A stretch of DNA of 64,000 nt from positions 186,001 through 250,000 of the forward strand of contig CAWCSF010000001.1 in assembly GCA_963798195.1 (NCBI GenBank), read 5' to 3'. Position numbers and translations under genes: made by a program. The notes beneath the pieces were generated by a model. That model was given only the letters and a program-made list of their open reading frames with translations. It did not search any database and was not told where the DNA came from. This DNA is from CAVSRC01 sp963798195. Its GTDB lineage: Bacteria; Pseudomonadota; Alphaproteobacteria; Rhizobiales; Kaistiaceae. This document shows positions 26,257 through 36,324 of this stretch, piece by piece; position 1 is the stretch's first letter, and each line of letters starts with the position of its first letter.

Positions 26257-27363
26257 TCAGGCCGATGCGGGCCGCATCACGCTGGCAACATCCCGCCGAA
26301 GCGAACGCGGCATGTCCGGCCCGCGGCCGAGGCGGAGGAGGAGATTGGGCCGCCGTTCGCCCAGTCCGAGCAGCGACTGCAACTCGCGCCGCACCGCCGG
26401 CACTTCGACGGCCTGATTGACGAACGCATGTTTGAGCCCATCCGCCGTGGCCTGTAGCGCCAGCCGCTGGCACGCACGTCCCGCCGCAACCCAACCGGAC
26501 TTGTCATTCGACGCGGCCACCAGGACGACGAGCGCCGGAGAAGACCGGATTTGCTCGGTCACCTTCTTGTTCTCGCCCTCCTTGTTCACGGCAAGGTCGT
26601 ACATGATCGGTCCAAGCCAGCTCGGAAGTGCCGGATTGCCCGACGCCGCGCTGAACAGGCCGTCACGGGTCGCAGCCGCCGCGCGTTCGTTGAAACGCAG
26701 CCAGGATTTCAGCTCGCGGGTGAAGGCGCGGTCTTCCAGTTGCGCGCCGTTGCCGGCCAGGACCAGCGCGAGGATGTCGTCCCGTTGCTTTGCCTCGGTC
26801 ACGAAGATCGGTTCCACGCCCGCGCTCCGCGCCGCGGTTTCGAGCCGCGCAATCGCGTCTGTCCCGATTGCCGCGCCGTCATATGTCGCGCGCGTGCACT
26901 GGCGCTTCGGGATCGCGTCCAGCAGCACTGTCCGTTCTGCCGGCGCGGGTTCCAGAGCCACTTTCACAAAGCCGTCGTCGCCGGGCTCGAAGCGTATCTC
27001 GCCCGACCGGCCGCTGCCCCGCGCCGCGATGCTCAGGTTTTCCGCCGCGCAGCCGAGACTGGCGTAGAGATGATGATCGTCCGGATCCACGACCGGCGTG
27101 CGACGGGCGCTGTCGGGCAGGATGTCGACGCCCTGGTCCGCCTCACGGAAAAACCACGGCTGCGTGTTGTGGCTGTTGGCGGCGAGCGTTGCGAAGCGGA
27201 CCAGTTCGGCAACGCCTGGGTCTTCCGCAAGTGGCCGTGTCTGTTCCGCGAGCAGATGCGCGTAGTCGTTTGGACCAAACATCGTATATGCCCCGATGGC
27301 GCCCGCTCCGGCGGCGACCAGCGCGCCGCCGACGACCACACGCCTGGTGACTGCTGCATGCAT
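26257..27363 (-). CDS. Acg-like nitroreductase-family protein, probably Tat-exported
   Basis: 368-residue protein with a nitroreductase-related FMN fold of the Acg type. Seen are RFATLAANSHNTQPWFF near the N-terminus, a central region with two degenerate half-domains, and QRLALQATADGLKHAFVNQAVEV near the C-terminus. The N-terminus TRRVVVGGALVAAGAGAIGA is a twin-arginine-like signal, so export is likely. The ATG at 27363 was chosen; the upstream extension is implausible. Acg proteins may bind or store FMN; the role here is unknown. Confidence 0.8.
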   Translation of the reverse strand: MHAAVTRRVVVGGALVAAGAGAIGAYTMFGPNDYAHLLAEQTRPLAEDPGVAELVRFATLAANSHNTQPWFFREADQGVDILPDSARRTPVVDPDDHHLYASLGCAAENLSIAARGSGRSGEIRFEPGDDGFVKVALEPAPAERTVLLDAIPKRQCTRATYDGAAIGTDAIARLETAARSAGVEPIFVTEAKQRDDILALVLAGNGAQLEDRAFTRELKSWLRFNERAAAATRDGLFSAASGNPALPSWLGPIMYDLAVNKEGENKKVTEQIRSSPALVVLVAASNDKSGWVAAGRACQRLALQATADGLKHAFVNQAVEVPAVRRELQSLLGLGERRPNLLLRLGRGPDMPRSLRRDVASVMRPASA

Positions 27364-27556
27364 CAGCGACCTCGCCGGACTGGCACGCGAAAGCCGGAAA
27401 CGGGCGGACGGCAGATGCCCGCCGCGAGATTGCGGCAAAACCCGGTTCTTGAGAACCCCAATGTTACCCCCCCCTCGGTCCCGGAGCCGCCGCGGCGCAA
27501 TGAGATGCATCCCGATTGAACGGCGCCGGTCACGCCTCCCGGAAGTGTCCCTTAGT

Positions 27557-28198
27557 TCATTTCACGCGGCCTATCGCGCGATCGTTGCTGAAGTGGCGGA
27601 ACGCTAGTGCGGCCGTCGCGGCGAAATAGATGCACCACGCGATTAGCATTGGCATGACGATGCCCCCACCGGTCGTTCCCGGCATCGATCCGAACGTATT
27701 GATGATCGGCAGCGCCACGCAAAATGGCGCGAAGACGCCGTGGACGATCAAGAGAAGCTTGAGCCACCAATCGGCCCTGGTCACGACGGTCAGGCTCAGT
27801 CCGACAAACAAGGTCGAAAGCGCCATGAGGCCGTAGCCCAGCAGTTCCAGATTGAACATCAAGCTTCCCGGCTCGGTGTAATCGAGGACCCGCAGGATAT
27901 CCGGGGATGCGGACCCATGGAGCACCGTCGTCAACTGGACGAAATATACCGTGGTCGCGAAGCCGGAATAGAGGACGGCAAAAGCGGCACCTGCCAATGC
28001 CGGCGCCTGGCGGCCTGCAAGACCGGTCGCGGCAAATGTGCAGGCGAGGACCAGATAAGCCCATGACAGCAGGAGGCAGGCGCCATAGCTGAACATAGCG
28101 TAACTCGTCTGTCCCCAGCCGAGCGCCATCGACAGGGCGAAGAGGACGGTCGCTCCGGTGGCTATCGCCGAAGACCAAAGGCCAAATATGCGGTTCAC
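27557..28198 (-). CDS. Six-helix integral membrane protein, unknown function
   Basis: 213-residue hydrophobic protein with about six predicted membrane helices, beginning RIFGLWSSAIATGATVLFAL. I do not recognise a family. The start is taken as GTG at 28198 because the longer open frame upstream is Arg-rich and non-hydrophobic; the ribosome site is weak. It stands alone between the Acg-like gene and lepA, which runs in the opposite direction. Confidence 0.65.
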   Translation of the reverse strand: MNRIFGLWSSAIATGATVLFALSMALGWGQTSYAMFSYGACLLLSWAYLVLACTFAATGLAGRQAPALAGAAFAVLYSGFATTVYFVQLTTVLHGSASPDILRVLDYTEPGSLMFNLELLGYGLMALSTLFVGLSLTVVTRADWWLKLLLIVHGVFAPFCVALPIINTFGSMPGTTGGGIVMPMLIAWCIYFAATAALAFRHFSNDRAIGRVK

Positions 28199-28470
28199 TT
28201 GAGGCTTTCGCCGCTGAAAGCAGGTTTGGCGCTTCCAGGAAGAGCAGGGATACGAAACGGTATCCCTGATGGCCGGGACGAACTGTGCAAGATTGATCCC
28301 CACGGCACATTTTCGCGCTGAGGGCACGCCTTTGCGGGCGTCCGCTTCACGCCGTCGCACGTCGTCCCGGCAGTCCTCCCCTGACGGCGCCCTCCTGCCC
28401 ACCGAGCCCAGCGGAAGTCGGGCGGAAAGGCCGCTTCCGGCGCTCCCGCCGACCTGCTAAGAGCCGGCCC

Positions 28471-30276
28471 ATGACCACCATCCCCCAGCAGAACATCCGC
28501 AACTTCGCCATCATCGCGCATATCGACCACGGCAAGTCGACGCTTGCCGACCGGCTCATCCAGATGACCGGCGGGCTGTCCGAGCGCGAAATGAAGGCGC
28601 AGGTGCTCGATTCGATGGATATCGAGCGCGAGCGCGGCATCACCATCAAGGCGCAGACCGTGCGCCTGAAGTACCATGCCCATGACGGCAAGGATTACAT
28701 CCTCAACCTCATCGACACCCCCGGCCACGTCGATTTCGCCTATGAGGTGAACCGGTCGCTCGCCGCCTGCGAGGGCTCGCTGCTGGTCGTCGACGCCTCC
28801 CAGGGCGTCGAGGCCCAGACGCTTGCCAACGTCTATCAGGCGATCGAGAACAACCACGAGATCGTGCCAGTCCTCAACAAGGTGGATCTGCCCGCCGCGG
28901 AGCCGGAGCGCGTCAAGCAGCAGATCGAGGACGTCATCGGCATCGACGCCTCGAACGCGATCGCGATTTCCGCCAAGACCGGTGTGGGCGTTGCCGATGT
29001 GCTGGAGGCGATCATCACGCGCCTGCCGCCGCCGCAGGGCGATGCCGACGCGCCGCTGAAGGCGCTGCTCGTCGACTCCTGGTACGACGCCTATCTCGGC
29101 GTCGTCGTGCTGGTGCGCATCGTCGACGGCAAGCTGCGCAAGGGCATGAAGATCCGCATGATGCGGACAGGCGCCGTCCACGAGGTCGACACGGTCGGCA
29201 TCTTCACGCCCAAGCTGGTCAACTGGGGCGAACTCGGTCCGGGCGAACTCGGCTTCTTCACCGGCTCCATCAAGGAAGTCGCCGACACCGCCGTCGGCGA
29301 TACCATCACCGACGAGCGCAAGCCGGCCGCGACGCCGCTGCCCGGCTTCCGCCCGGCTGTTCCGGTCGTCTTCTGCGGCATCTTCCCGGTCGATGCCGCC
29401 GACTTCGAGAACCTGCGCGCCGCCATCGGCAAGCTCCGCCTCAACGACGCCGCCTTCACCTACGAGACGGAAACGTCGGCCGCGCTCGGCTTCGGCTTCC
29501 GCTGCGGCTTCCTTGGCTTGTTGCATCTGGAGATCGTTCAGGAGCGACTGACCCGCGAGTTCAATCTCGAGCTGATCGCGACGGCACCCTCCGTCGTCTA
29601 CAAGATCAAGCTCACCGACGGCGCCGAGGTCGAGATGCACAATCCGGCCGACATGCCGGACCCGGTGCGCATCGTCGAGATCGCGGAGCCGTGGCTGCGC
29701 GCCACGATCCTGACGCCGGACGAGTATCTCGGCTCGATCCTGAAGCTCTGTCAGGAGCGCCGCGGCGTGCAGGTCGATCTCTCCTACGTCGGCAACCGCG
29801 CCATGGTGCAGTACGACCTGCCGCTGAACGAGGTGGTCTTCGATTTCTACGACCGGCTGAAGTCGGTCTCGAAGGGCTACGCCTCCTTCGATTATCACCT
29901 GACCGAGTATCGCCCCGGCGACCTGGTCAAGATGTCGATTCTCGTGAACGCCGAGCCGGTCGATGCGCTCTCCGTCATGGTCCACCGTTCCAATGCCGAG
30001 CGCCGCGGCCGCGCCATGTGCGAGAAGCTGAAGGACCTGATCCCGCAGCACATGTTCCAGATCCCGATCCAGGCCGCGATCGGCGGCCGCATCATCGCCC
30101 GCGAGACCATCCGCGCCCTCCGCAAGGACGTGCTTGCCAAGTGCTACGGCGGCGACATTACCCGCAAGCGCAAGCTCCTCGACAAGCAGAAGGAGGGCAA
30201 GAAGAAGATGCGCCAGTTCGGCAAGGTCGACATCCCGCAGGAAGCCTTCATCGCCGCGCTGAAGATGGAGGAGTAG
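28471..30276 (+). CDS. lepA: Elongation factor 4 (LepA)
   Basis: 601-residue translational GTPase that back-translocates or remodels stalled ribosomes. G-domain motifs are AHIDHGKSTLADRL, DTPGHVDF and NKVDLPAAEP. The LepA-specific C-terminus (KVDIPQEAFIAALKMEE) is intact. Length equals the family norm. A likely terminator follows immediately. Confidence 0.97.
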   Translation: MTTIPQQNIRNFAIIAHIDHGKSTLADRLIQMTGGLSEREMKAQVLDSMDIERERGITIKAQTVRLKYHAHDGKDYILNLIDTPGHVDFAYEVNRSLAACEGSLLVVDASQGVEAQTLANVYQAIENNHEIVPVLNKVDLPAAEPERVKQQIEDVIGIDASNAIAISAKTGVGVADVLEAIITRLPPPQGDADAPLKALLVDSWYDAYLGVVVLVRIVDGKLRKGMKIRMMRTGAVHEVDTVGIFTPKLVNWGELGPGELGFFTGSIKEVADTAVGDTITDERKPAATPLPGFRPAVPVVFCGIFPVDAADFENLRAAIGKLRLNDAAFTYETETSAALGFGFRCGFLGLLHLEIVQERLTREFNLELIATAPSVVYKIKLTDGAEVEMHNPADMPDPVRIVEIAEPWLRATILTPDEYLGSILKLCQERRGVQVDLSYVGNRAMVQYDLPLNEVVFDFYDRLKSVSKGYASFDYHLTEYRPGDLVKMSILVNAEPVDALSVMVHRSNAERRGRAMCEKLKDLIPQHMFQIPIQAAIGGRIIARETIRALRKDVLAKCYGGDITRKRKLLDKQKEGKKKMRQFGKVDIPQEAFIAALKMEE

Positions 30277-30293
30277 GGCCCCCCGGGGCCTTT
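30277..30293 (+). terminator. Possible terminator of lepA
   Basis: GGCCCC at 30277-30282 pairs with GGGGCC at 30285-30290 across a 2-nt loop and is followed by TTT. The loop is too tight for a strong hairpin unless the stem frays, so the call is tentative. Confidence 0.35.
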
Positions 30294-30325
30294 CGCTATC
30301 CCCCGGCATCGTCTCTAATCCGCCC

Positions 30326-31069
30326 GTGACCACATCGACTGAACTTCCCGCGACGCCCGACGGCTGGGCCTTCTTCCTCGACGTCGACGGCACGCTCATC
30401 GACATCGCCGAGACGCCGGATGGCGTCGTCGTGCCGCCCGAGCTGCCGAAGCTGCTCGCCGATCTTTCCGCGCGCACCGGCGGCGCCGTTGCGCTGGTCT
30501 CCGGCCGCGCCATCGCCACGCTCGACCGCCTGGTTGCGCCGGCGCGTCTGGCCGCGGCCGGTGTGCATGGCGCCGAGATGCGGTTCGCCGATGGCCATCG
30601 CGAGAATCTCGGCGGCGATGCGCTCGCGGATGTTCGCCCGCAGCTCGTCGCCCTCGGCCGCAAGCATCCCGCGCTCATCATCGAGGACAAGGGTCCCGCG
30701 GTTGCGGTTCACTATCGCGCGGAGCCCGCGCTGGGGCCGACCATCCAAAGCGCTTTGGCTGACATCGTCTCGGCAAGACCCGCGCTGCACGTGCAGCCGG
30801 GCAAGATGGTGTTCGAGGTGCGTCCCGCCGGCGCTGACAAGGGCAGGGCGCTCGGAATCTTCATGCAACGGCCTCCGTTCGCCGGCCGACGACCGCTGGC
30901 GGTCGGGGACGACCTTACCGATGAGCACATGTTCGCGATTGCCGACCAACTGGGCGGAAGGGGTGTTAAGGTGGGGGCGGATTCAGATGAAAGCGCCGCG
31001 CCAACGCGCCTTGCCGACCCGGCAACGGTTCGTGCCTGGCTTGCCGATCTGGTGTCAGCTCCGCGTTAG
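30326..31069 (+). CDS. otsB: Trehalose-6-phosphate phosphatase
   Basis: 247-residue HAD-superfamily phosphatase that converts trehalose 6-phosphate to trehalose. Motif I is FFLDVDGTLIDIAETP (nucleophile Asp), motif II is in VSGRAIATLDRL, and motif IV is LAVGDDLTDEHMF. The start is GTG at 30326. otsA follows on the same strand, so both steps of the OtsAB trehalose pathway are encoded together. Confidence 0.94.
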   Translation: MTTSTELPATPDGWAFFLDVDGTLIDIAETPDGVVVPPELPKLLADLSARTGGAVALVSGRAIATLDRLVAPARLAAAGVHGAEMRFADGHRENLGGDALADVRPQLVALGRKHPALIIEDKGPAVAVHYRAEPALGPTIQSALADIVSARPALHVQPGKMVFEVRPAGADKGRALGIFMQRPPFAGRRPLAVGDDLTDEHMFAIADQLGGRGVKVGADSDESAAPTRLADPATVRAWLADLVSAPR

Positions 31070-31230
31070 CGGAACGTTTTCGCTGGTTTGATGTCGCGGT
31101 GGCACGCTTTGGCGGCAGCGTGGCACAATTCGTGCAAATTTCGGTGGCACAGTCGTGCTCGCCACGGAACCAATCTGGCCTTTTGGCGTTGTCGGAGCGC
31201 TACCCACACATCCGCAAATCGCAGGGAAAG

Positions 31231-32643
31231 ATGAGCCGTCTAGTCGTTATCTCCAATCGCGTTCCGCCACCCGGAGACAAGGGGGCCGAAGCCGGCGGAC
31301 TTGCAGTGGCGTTGAAGGCGGCGTTGCGGGAGCGCGGCGGCTTGTGGCTCGGCTGGTCGGGCAAGACGGCCGAGGGCGAAGACGAGCCCGAACAGTTCAA
31401 GATTCACACGCGCGAGGATGGCAACATCCACTTCGCTCTGGTCGACCTGACCAAGCGCGATATCGACGAGTATTACAGCGGCTTCGCCAACCGCGCACTG
31501 TGGCCGCTGCTGCATTACCGCCTCGACCTCGCCGATTTCGACCGCCAGGATCTCTCCGGCTATCTCCGCGTCAACGCGTTCTTTGCCAAGGTGCTGGCGG
31601 CGCGACTGGAGCCGGACGACGTCATCTGGGTGCAGGACTATCACCTGATACCGCTGGCCGCTGACCTCCGCGCCCGGGGAATCAAGAACCGCATCGGCTT
31701 CTTCCTGCACATTCCGTGGCCGCCGCCGGATGTCTGGTTCGCGATGCCGGCGCACTACCGGTTGCTCGAGGCATTCTCCGCATACGATCTCATCGGCTTC
31801 CAGACCGAGTGGGACGTGGAGAACTTTGCCAGCTGCCTGAAGCGCGAGAATCTCGCGACCGAAACCTCGCCCGGAATCTTCCGCGCCGGCAGCCGTGAAT
31901 TTCGCATCGGCACGTTCCCGATCGGCATCGAGACCGCCGAGTTCGCGCAGGCCGCGCGTTCCGCCGCCAGCAATCCGCTGGTCAAGCGCATGGTGGCGAG
32001 TCTCGACGATCGCCACCTCATCATCGGCGTCGACCGCCTGGATTATTCCAAGGGCATCGACCACCGCATGCTCGCCTATGAGCGTTTCCTGCGGAACAAC
32101 CCGGGCTACCACAACAAGGTCGTCTACCTGCAGATCACGCCGAAGTCGCGTTCCGACGTTCCCGAATACGCCAAGATGCAGCGCCAGGTGGCCGAAACCG
32201 CCGGCCGCATCAACGGCGCCTACGGACACCTCGACTGGACACCGATCCGCTACATCAACCGCACGATCAAGCGGTCGACGCTCGCCGGGCTTTACCGCAT
32301 GAGCAATGTCGGGCTGGTTACGCCCTTGCGCGACGGCATGAACCTCGTCGCCAAGGAATTCGTCGCCGCGCAGGACGGAGATGATCCGGGCGTCCTGGTC
32401 CTGTCGCGTTTCGCCGGCGCCGCGCCGGAACTCGGCGGCGCGCTGGTGGTCAATCCGTACGATCTCGACAGCACCGGAAACGCCATCGCGCGTGCGCTAT
32501 CGATGTCGCGGGAGGATCGGGTTCAGCGCTGGACCGGCATGTTCGACACGCTGCTTGAAAACGACGTGTCGAAATGGGCCGACCGCTTCCTCGATGACCT
32601 CGAGAGGAAGCCGGAGCCGACCGAGTTCAAGGCCGCGAGTTGA
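31231..32643 (+). CDS. otsA: Trehalose-6-phosphate synthase
   Basis: 470-residue GT20 glycosyltransferase joining UDP-glucose and glucose 6-phosphate. Conserved parts include SRLVVISNRVPPP, AGGLAVALKAAL, VWVQDYHL-like IWVQDYHLIPL, GVDRLDYSKGI and LRDGMNLVAKEFVAAQ. The ATG at 31231 has CAGGGAAAG upstream; the longer open frame to 31099 is not supported. The 160-bp gap after otsB may hold a separate promoter. Confidence 0.95.
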   Translation: MSRLVVISNRVPPPGDKGAEAGGLAVALKAALRERGGLWLGWSGKTAEGEDEPEQFKIHTREDGNIHFALVDLTKRDIDEYYSGFANRALWPLLHYRLDLADFDRQDLSGYLRVNAFFAKVLAARLEPDDVIWVQDYHLIPLAADLRARGIKNRIGFFLHIPWPPPDVWFAMPAHYRLLEAFSAYDLIGFQTEWDVENFASCLKRENLATETSPGIFRAGSREFRIGTFPIGIETAEFAQAARSAASNPLVKRMVASLDDRHLIIGVDRLDYSKGIDHRMLAYERFLRNNPGYHNKVVYLQITPKSRSDVPEYAKMQRQVAETAGRINGAYGHLDWTPIRYINRTIKRSTLAGLYRMSNVGLVTPLRDGMNLVAKEFVAAQDGDDPGVLVLSRFAGAAPELGGALVVNPYDLDSTGNAIARALSMSREDRVQRWTGMFDTLLENDVSKWADRFLDDLERKPEPTEFKAAS

Positions 32644-32658
32644 CTCGGAAACGCGCGG

Positions 32659-33018
32659 TCAGCCTGCGAGCCAGTCCCGCGCCATCGTCATCTCCCGCGG
32701 CTCGAAAACCTTGAGCGTGGCCGGCATCAGGCCGTCCATGGCGAGGACGGCGCGGTTGTAGGGGCCGTCGTCGGCGACGAAGGCGATCTTCTCGAATTGG
32801 GTGAAGTAGCGCGTGCCGAAGACGGCGTCGTCGTACAGGCCGCCACGGTCGTAGCCGGCAAAATCCGGACCGGCGACATAGAGCAGCCGCACCCGGCCTC
32901 CGGCGATCGCGTCTCTGATCGTCGGCTCCAGAACGGACTGCCGGTCGGCAGCGGTGATCCGGCCGTTCGCTACGAAGCCAATCGCGCCGGGCGGCAGGCC
33001 TTCGATCCGTGTGAACAT
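32659..33018 (-). CDS. SpoIIAA-like (STAS-fold) protein, copy 1
   Basis: 119-residue soluble protein with the look of the SpoIIAA-like family: MFTRIEGLPPGAIGFVANGRIT, a central VRLLYVAGPDFAGYDRGGLYDD, and FEKIAFVADDGPYNRAVLAMDGLMP. It is paralogous to the next upstream gene at about half its positions. Both are transcribed away from marR. The family binds lipids or acts in unknown regulation; no partner kinase is nearby. Confidence 0.82.
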   Translation of the reverse strand: MFTRIEGLPPGAIGFVANGRITAADRQSVLEPTIRDAIAGGRVRLLYVAGPDFAGYDRGGLYDDAVFGTRYFTQFEKIAFVADDGPYNRAVLAMDGLMPATLKVFEPREMTMARDWLAG

Positions 33019-33107
33019 CGTTTTCCTCCTCGAACCGTCGCCAGGCAGGTTCCTAGACCGGCCGTGCGATGGTTTGTTGACGGAGGGGTGATCTTTGTGT
33101 GGCCGGC

Positions 33108-33470
33108 TCAGGCCGCCAGCCACGCCTTCGCCGCAGCTATGTCTTTAACGGCATAACTCTTAACCTCGGCCGGCATCATCATGCCAAAGCCGTGCACCAG
33201 CGCGCGAAAGGTCGGGTCGTCCGAGACGAAGGCGATCTTCTCGAAATCGAAGAAATGTCGGAAGCCGAACGCGGCATCGTCGACCATTGCGCCCATCTCG
33301 AAGCCCTCGAATTCCGGGCCGGCGACATAGAGAAAGCGCAGCTTGCCGCCCTCGGCGATCTTCGCTTCGATCTCCGGGATCAACACCTTGCCGTAGTCGT
33401 CCGCGGTGACTTTGCCGACGGCGGAATAGCCGATCACGCCGGGAGGCAGGTCGAAGATCGGTCGGAACAT
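33108..33470 (-). CDS. SpoIIAA-like (STAS-fold) protein, copy 2
   Basis: 120-residue paralogue of the downstream neighbour: MFRPIFDLPPGVIGYSAVGKVT, LRFLYVAGPEFEGFEMGAMVDD and FEKIAFVSDDPTFRALVHGFGMMMPAEVK. GGAGAG lies upstream of the ATG. The two copies are 89 bp apart and share the same layout, so tandem duplication followed by divergence is likely. Function unknown. Confidence 0.83.
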   Translation of the reverse strand: MFRPIFDLPPGVIGYSAVGKVTADDYGKVLIPEIEAKIAEGGKLRFLYVAGPEFEGFEMGAMVDDAAFGFRHFFDFEKIAFVSDDPTFRALVHGFGMMMPAEVKSYAVKDIAAAKAWLAA

Positions 33471-33774
33471 CGGGCTCTCCTTTCGCTGGGATCAGTACGT
33501 CGCCGCCGTTCAGGCAGGCGCAGGGCCGGGCGAGCTGTTCCGGCGCCATTGCGGGCATCGATTGATTTCCGCATGCCGGGCCCGTGGTATCAAGGCCGCC
33601 GGCGGAATGCCGGCCGCGTCCGATTGGCGCGCGGCCGGCACCCATGGTCGTAGGCAGCCGGTTCACGACTGCTTCGGCGTAATGTCATTGTGAAGATGCA
33701 GGGCTTCCGCGCTTTGATAAATCGCAAGAAAAGATGCGAGACCGGCCCGTGTTGGAAGCAAGCCGAACCTGCGA

Positions 33775-33796
33775 TATGGTTTGGGCTCAAACGGTA
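33775..33796. promoter_or_regulatory. Putative operator, site 1 (before marR)
   Basis: TATGGTTTGGGCTCAAAC begins here; TTTG and CAAA half-sites form an inverted repeat. Nearly the same 22-bp element occurs before dctP (36165) and livK (39372). Position just ahead of marR suggests autoregulation by that protein. Confidence 0.6.
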
Positions 33797-33849
33797 TCCG
33801 GCGGATGGCGCGGGGAAATGACGAACTGCGCGGACGGAGTGTGAGTGAG

Positions 33850-34344
33850 ATGCGGAAGGACAGCCCGAGCCGGACCGAACGCGGCCAGACGGTGGAAACC
33901 GTGGAGGAGGGCGTCGGCGTCCAGCTGGGGGCACTCGGCACGTTCATCGGCTTCCATCTGAGGCTGGCGCAGGATGCTTCGTTCCGTGCCTTCGCGCGGC
34001 ACGTCGGTGCTCGCGATCTGCAGCCCGGCCGCTTCGCCGCGATGAGTGTGATCCATAACAATCCGGGCATCACGCAGGCCGGGCTCGGCCGCACCATCGC
34101 GCGCGACAAGTCTTCGGTCACGCCGCTGATCCAGGAACTCGAGAAGCGCGGGCTGGTCAAGCGCGAGCGCTCGCGCTCCGACCGGCGGAGCGTCACGCTG
34201 ACGCTGACGGCGGCCGGCGAGGCGATGCTGCGCCGTTTACAGGCCCATGCGATCGAGCATGACCGGAAGCTCGACCGCATCGTCGGAGAGCAGAAGCCGG
34301 AATTCATCCGGCTGCTCAAGAAGATCGCGGACGACCTGACATAG
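33850..34344 (+). CDS. MarR-family transcriptional regulator
   Basis: 164-residue winged-helix regulator. The MarR core is visible: LRLAQDASFRAFARHVGARDLQPGRFAAMSVIHNNPGITQAGLGRTIARDKSSVTPLIQELEKRGLVKRERSRSDRRSV, with the wing DRRSVTLTLTAAG. The start is uncertain: ATG 33850 has GGAG 10 nt upstream, GTG 33841 and ATG 33805 are alternatives. A palindrome at 33775-33796 makes the downstream starts more likely. The gene leads the aromatic-acid cluster, so it probably senses one of its substrates (inference). Confidence 0.88.
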   Translation: MRKDSPSRTERGQTVETVEEGVGVQLGALGTFIGFHLRLAQDASFRAFARHVGARDLQPGRFAAMSVIHNNPGITQAGLGRTIARDKSSVTPLIQELEKRGLVKRERSRSDRRSVTLTLTAAGEAMLRRLQAHAIEHDRKLDRIVGEQKPEFIRLLKKIADDLT

Positions 34345-34375
34345 GCCCCTGGCAGGCGAGTGGGAGTTTCGACCG

Positions 34376-36090
34376 ATGTACACCGCCAGCATGGCCCTGC
34401 TCGATGCGCTGATCGAAGCCGGCGTCAGCCACATCTTCGCGAATTTCGGCAGCGACCATCCCGGCCTGATCGAGGCGATCGCGACCGCGCGCGCCACCGG
34501 CAAGATCATCCCGACCATCATCACCTGTCCCAACGAGATGGTCGCGCTGAGCTGCGCCCACGGCTTCGCCCAGGTCAGCGGTCGTGCCCAGGCGGTCATC
34601 GTTCACGTCGATTGCGGCACGCAGGCGCTGGCCGGCGCGGTCCATAACGCCGCCCGCGGGCGCATCCCCGTCTTCATCTTCGCCGGTCTCTCGCCCGCGA
34701 CGCAGGAGGGCGAGGCCGTCGGGAGCCGCAACGAGTTCATCCACTGGCTGCAGGACGTGGCGGACCAGCGCGGCATCGTCCGGCCTTACGTCAAATACGA
34801 GAACGAGATCCGCAATCCCGGCAACGTCAAGCAGATCGTCCACCGCGCGTTGCAGATCGCCAAAAGCGAGCCGCGGGGGCCGGTCTATGTCGTCGCCGCG
34901 CGCGAGGTGCTTCGACGGCGAGTCGAAGCCGGTCGCCATCGATACGGCGCGCTGGCAGCCGATCGGGGAAGAGGCGCTGACCGGTGACGTCGTCCGCACG
35001 ATCGTCGAGCGTCTCGCCGGCGCGCACCGGCCGCTGGTCGTCACGTCCTACGTCGGCCGCAAGCACGCGGCGGTCGAGGAACTGGTCCGTCTGTGCAACC
35101 GGCTCGGCATCGGCGTGCTGGAGTCGGCGCCGAGCCTACATGAACTATCCGCATTCCGACCCGCTCTATCAGGGCAACCACTGGAACCATCCGTTCCAGA
35201 ACGCGGCACTGGCGGAGGCCGACGTCGTCCTCGTCCTCGACAGCGACGTGCCCTGGGTGCCGAATGTCAGCCGGCCGAACGACAGCGCCACGATCTTCCA
35301 CATCGATACCGATCCGCTGAAGCCGTCGATGCCGCTCTGGTACATCACGCCCACGGGACGTACCGCGCCGATGCGCTGACCGCGCTTCGCCAGATGAACG
35401 CCTGGCTCGACGCGGCGAAGATCGATAGGGACGCGGCAGACGCGCGCCGCCGTCATTACGCGCGCCGCCATGCGACCCGCTCGGCCGACCTGCTGGCGCA
35501 GGAACGCGGCGGCGACGTCATCACGCCGGAATACCTGACCGCCTGCCTGCGCAGCCAGATCGGCGAGGACGCCATCGTCCTCAACGAGGGCATCACCAAC
35601 TATCACGTCATCTTCGACCATCTGGCGCGGGCGCTGCCCGGCACGATCTTCACCAGCGGCGGCTCGTCGCTCGGCTGGAGCGGCGGCGCCGCGATCGGCG
35701 CGAAGCTTGCTGTATCCCGAGCAAGACAGTCGTCGCGCTCACCGGCGACGGCTCGTACCTGTTCTCGATTCCCTCGACGGTGCACTGGATGGCGCGGCGC
35801 TACCGCACGCCTTTCCTCACGGTCATCTACAACAATGGTGGCTGGAAGGCGCCGAAGCTTCTCGGCGCTCGCCGTCCACCCGGACGGGCACGCCAGCCGT
35901 GCCGCCGATATCGACGTCGGTTTCGACCCGCCGCCCGACTATGTCGGCGATTGCCGCGGCGGCCGGCGGCGCCTTCGCCCGCAAGGTGCTGCGTGCGGAG
36001 GAGCTGGAGGATGCGATCGGCGAGGCTTTGGATGCCGTGCGCAAGCAGAAGAGGGCGGCAGTTCTCGATGTCGTATTGCCCCATTTCTAG
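34376..36090 (+). pseudogene. TPP-dependent decarboxylase (benzoylformate-decarboxylase/IlvB-like), frameshifted
   Basis: About 569 residues when repaired. Frame 1 runs from MYTASMALLDALIEAGVSHI with the TPP-activating Glu in CPNEMVALSCAHGF. The frame changes near 34910, 35136, 35347, 35716, 35858 and 35943. The C-terminal TPP-binding part VVALTGDGSYLFSIPST...YNNGGW is intact. After repair the length is a whole number of codons and no true nonsense codon remains. The ATG is 31 bp after marR with GGGAG upstream. Which 2-oxo acid is decarboxylated is not visible; an aromatic one fits the neighbours. Either a recently broken gene or sequence error. Confidence 0.85.
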
Positions 36091-36164
36091 GGAAGCGGCA
36101 TCAAACGCAGGGGAGGGTTTCGGCAGTACGGACAATCCTATGGCTTTGAAAGCCATGGCTCGGT

Positions 36165-36186
36165 TATGGTTTGGACCAAAACCAAT
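36165..36186. promoter_or_regulatory. Putative operator, site 2 (before dctP)
   Basis: TATGGTTTGGACCAAAAC begins here, with the same TTTGG/CCAAA inverted repeat as sites at 33775 and 39372. It lies in the 234-bp gap (36091-36324) after the decarboxylase gene and 139 bp before dctP. A small hairpin, ATGGCTTTGAAAGCCAT, stands just before it at 36140-36156. The gap holds no gene. Confidence 0.6.
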
Positions 36187-36324
36187 TTCCTTTGGCTTGC
36201 GTTTCGCGCGCCGCCACGTGACGTTGGGACAGGGAGACTGAGATCGGCTGATGCGGTCGCTGGAGGGCGCCGCGAACCGATCCGGAGCAAGGCCCGCAAG
36301 GGCCGTCTTTAGGAGGAAACACGA

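Noticed and set aside
28195..30690. 831-codon open frame antisense to lepA and otsB
   Set aside because: It mirrors the codon pattern of two intact, well-known genes in a GC-rich genome, has no domain and no ribosome site.
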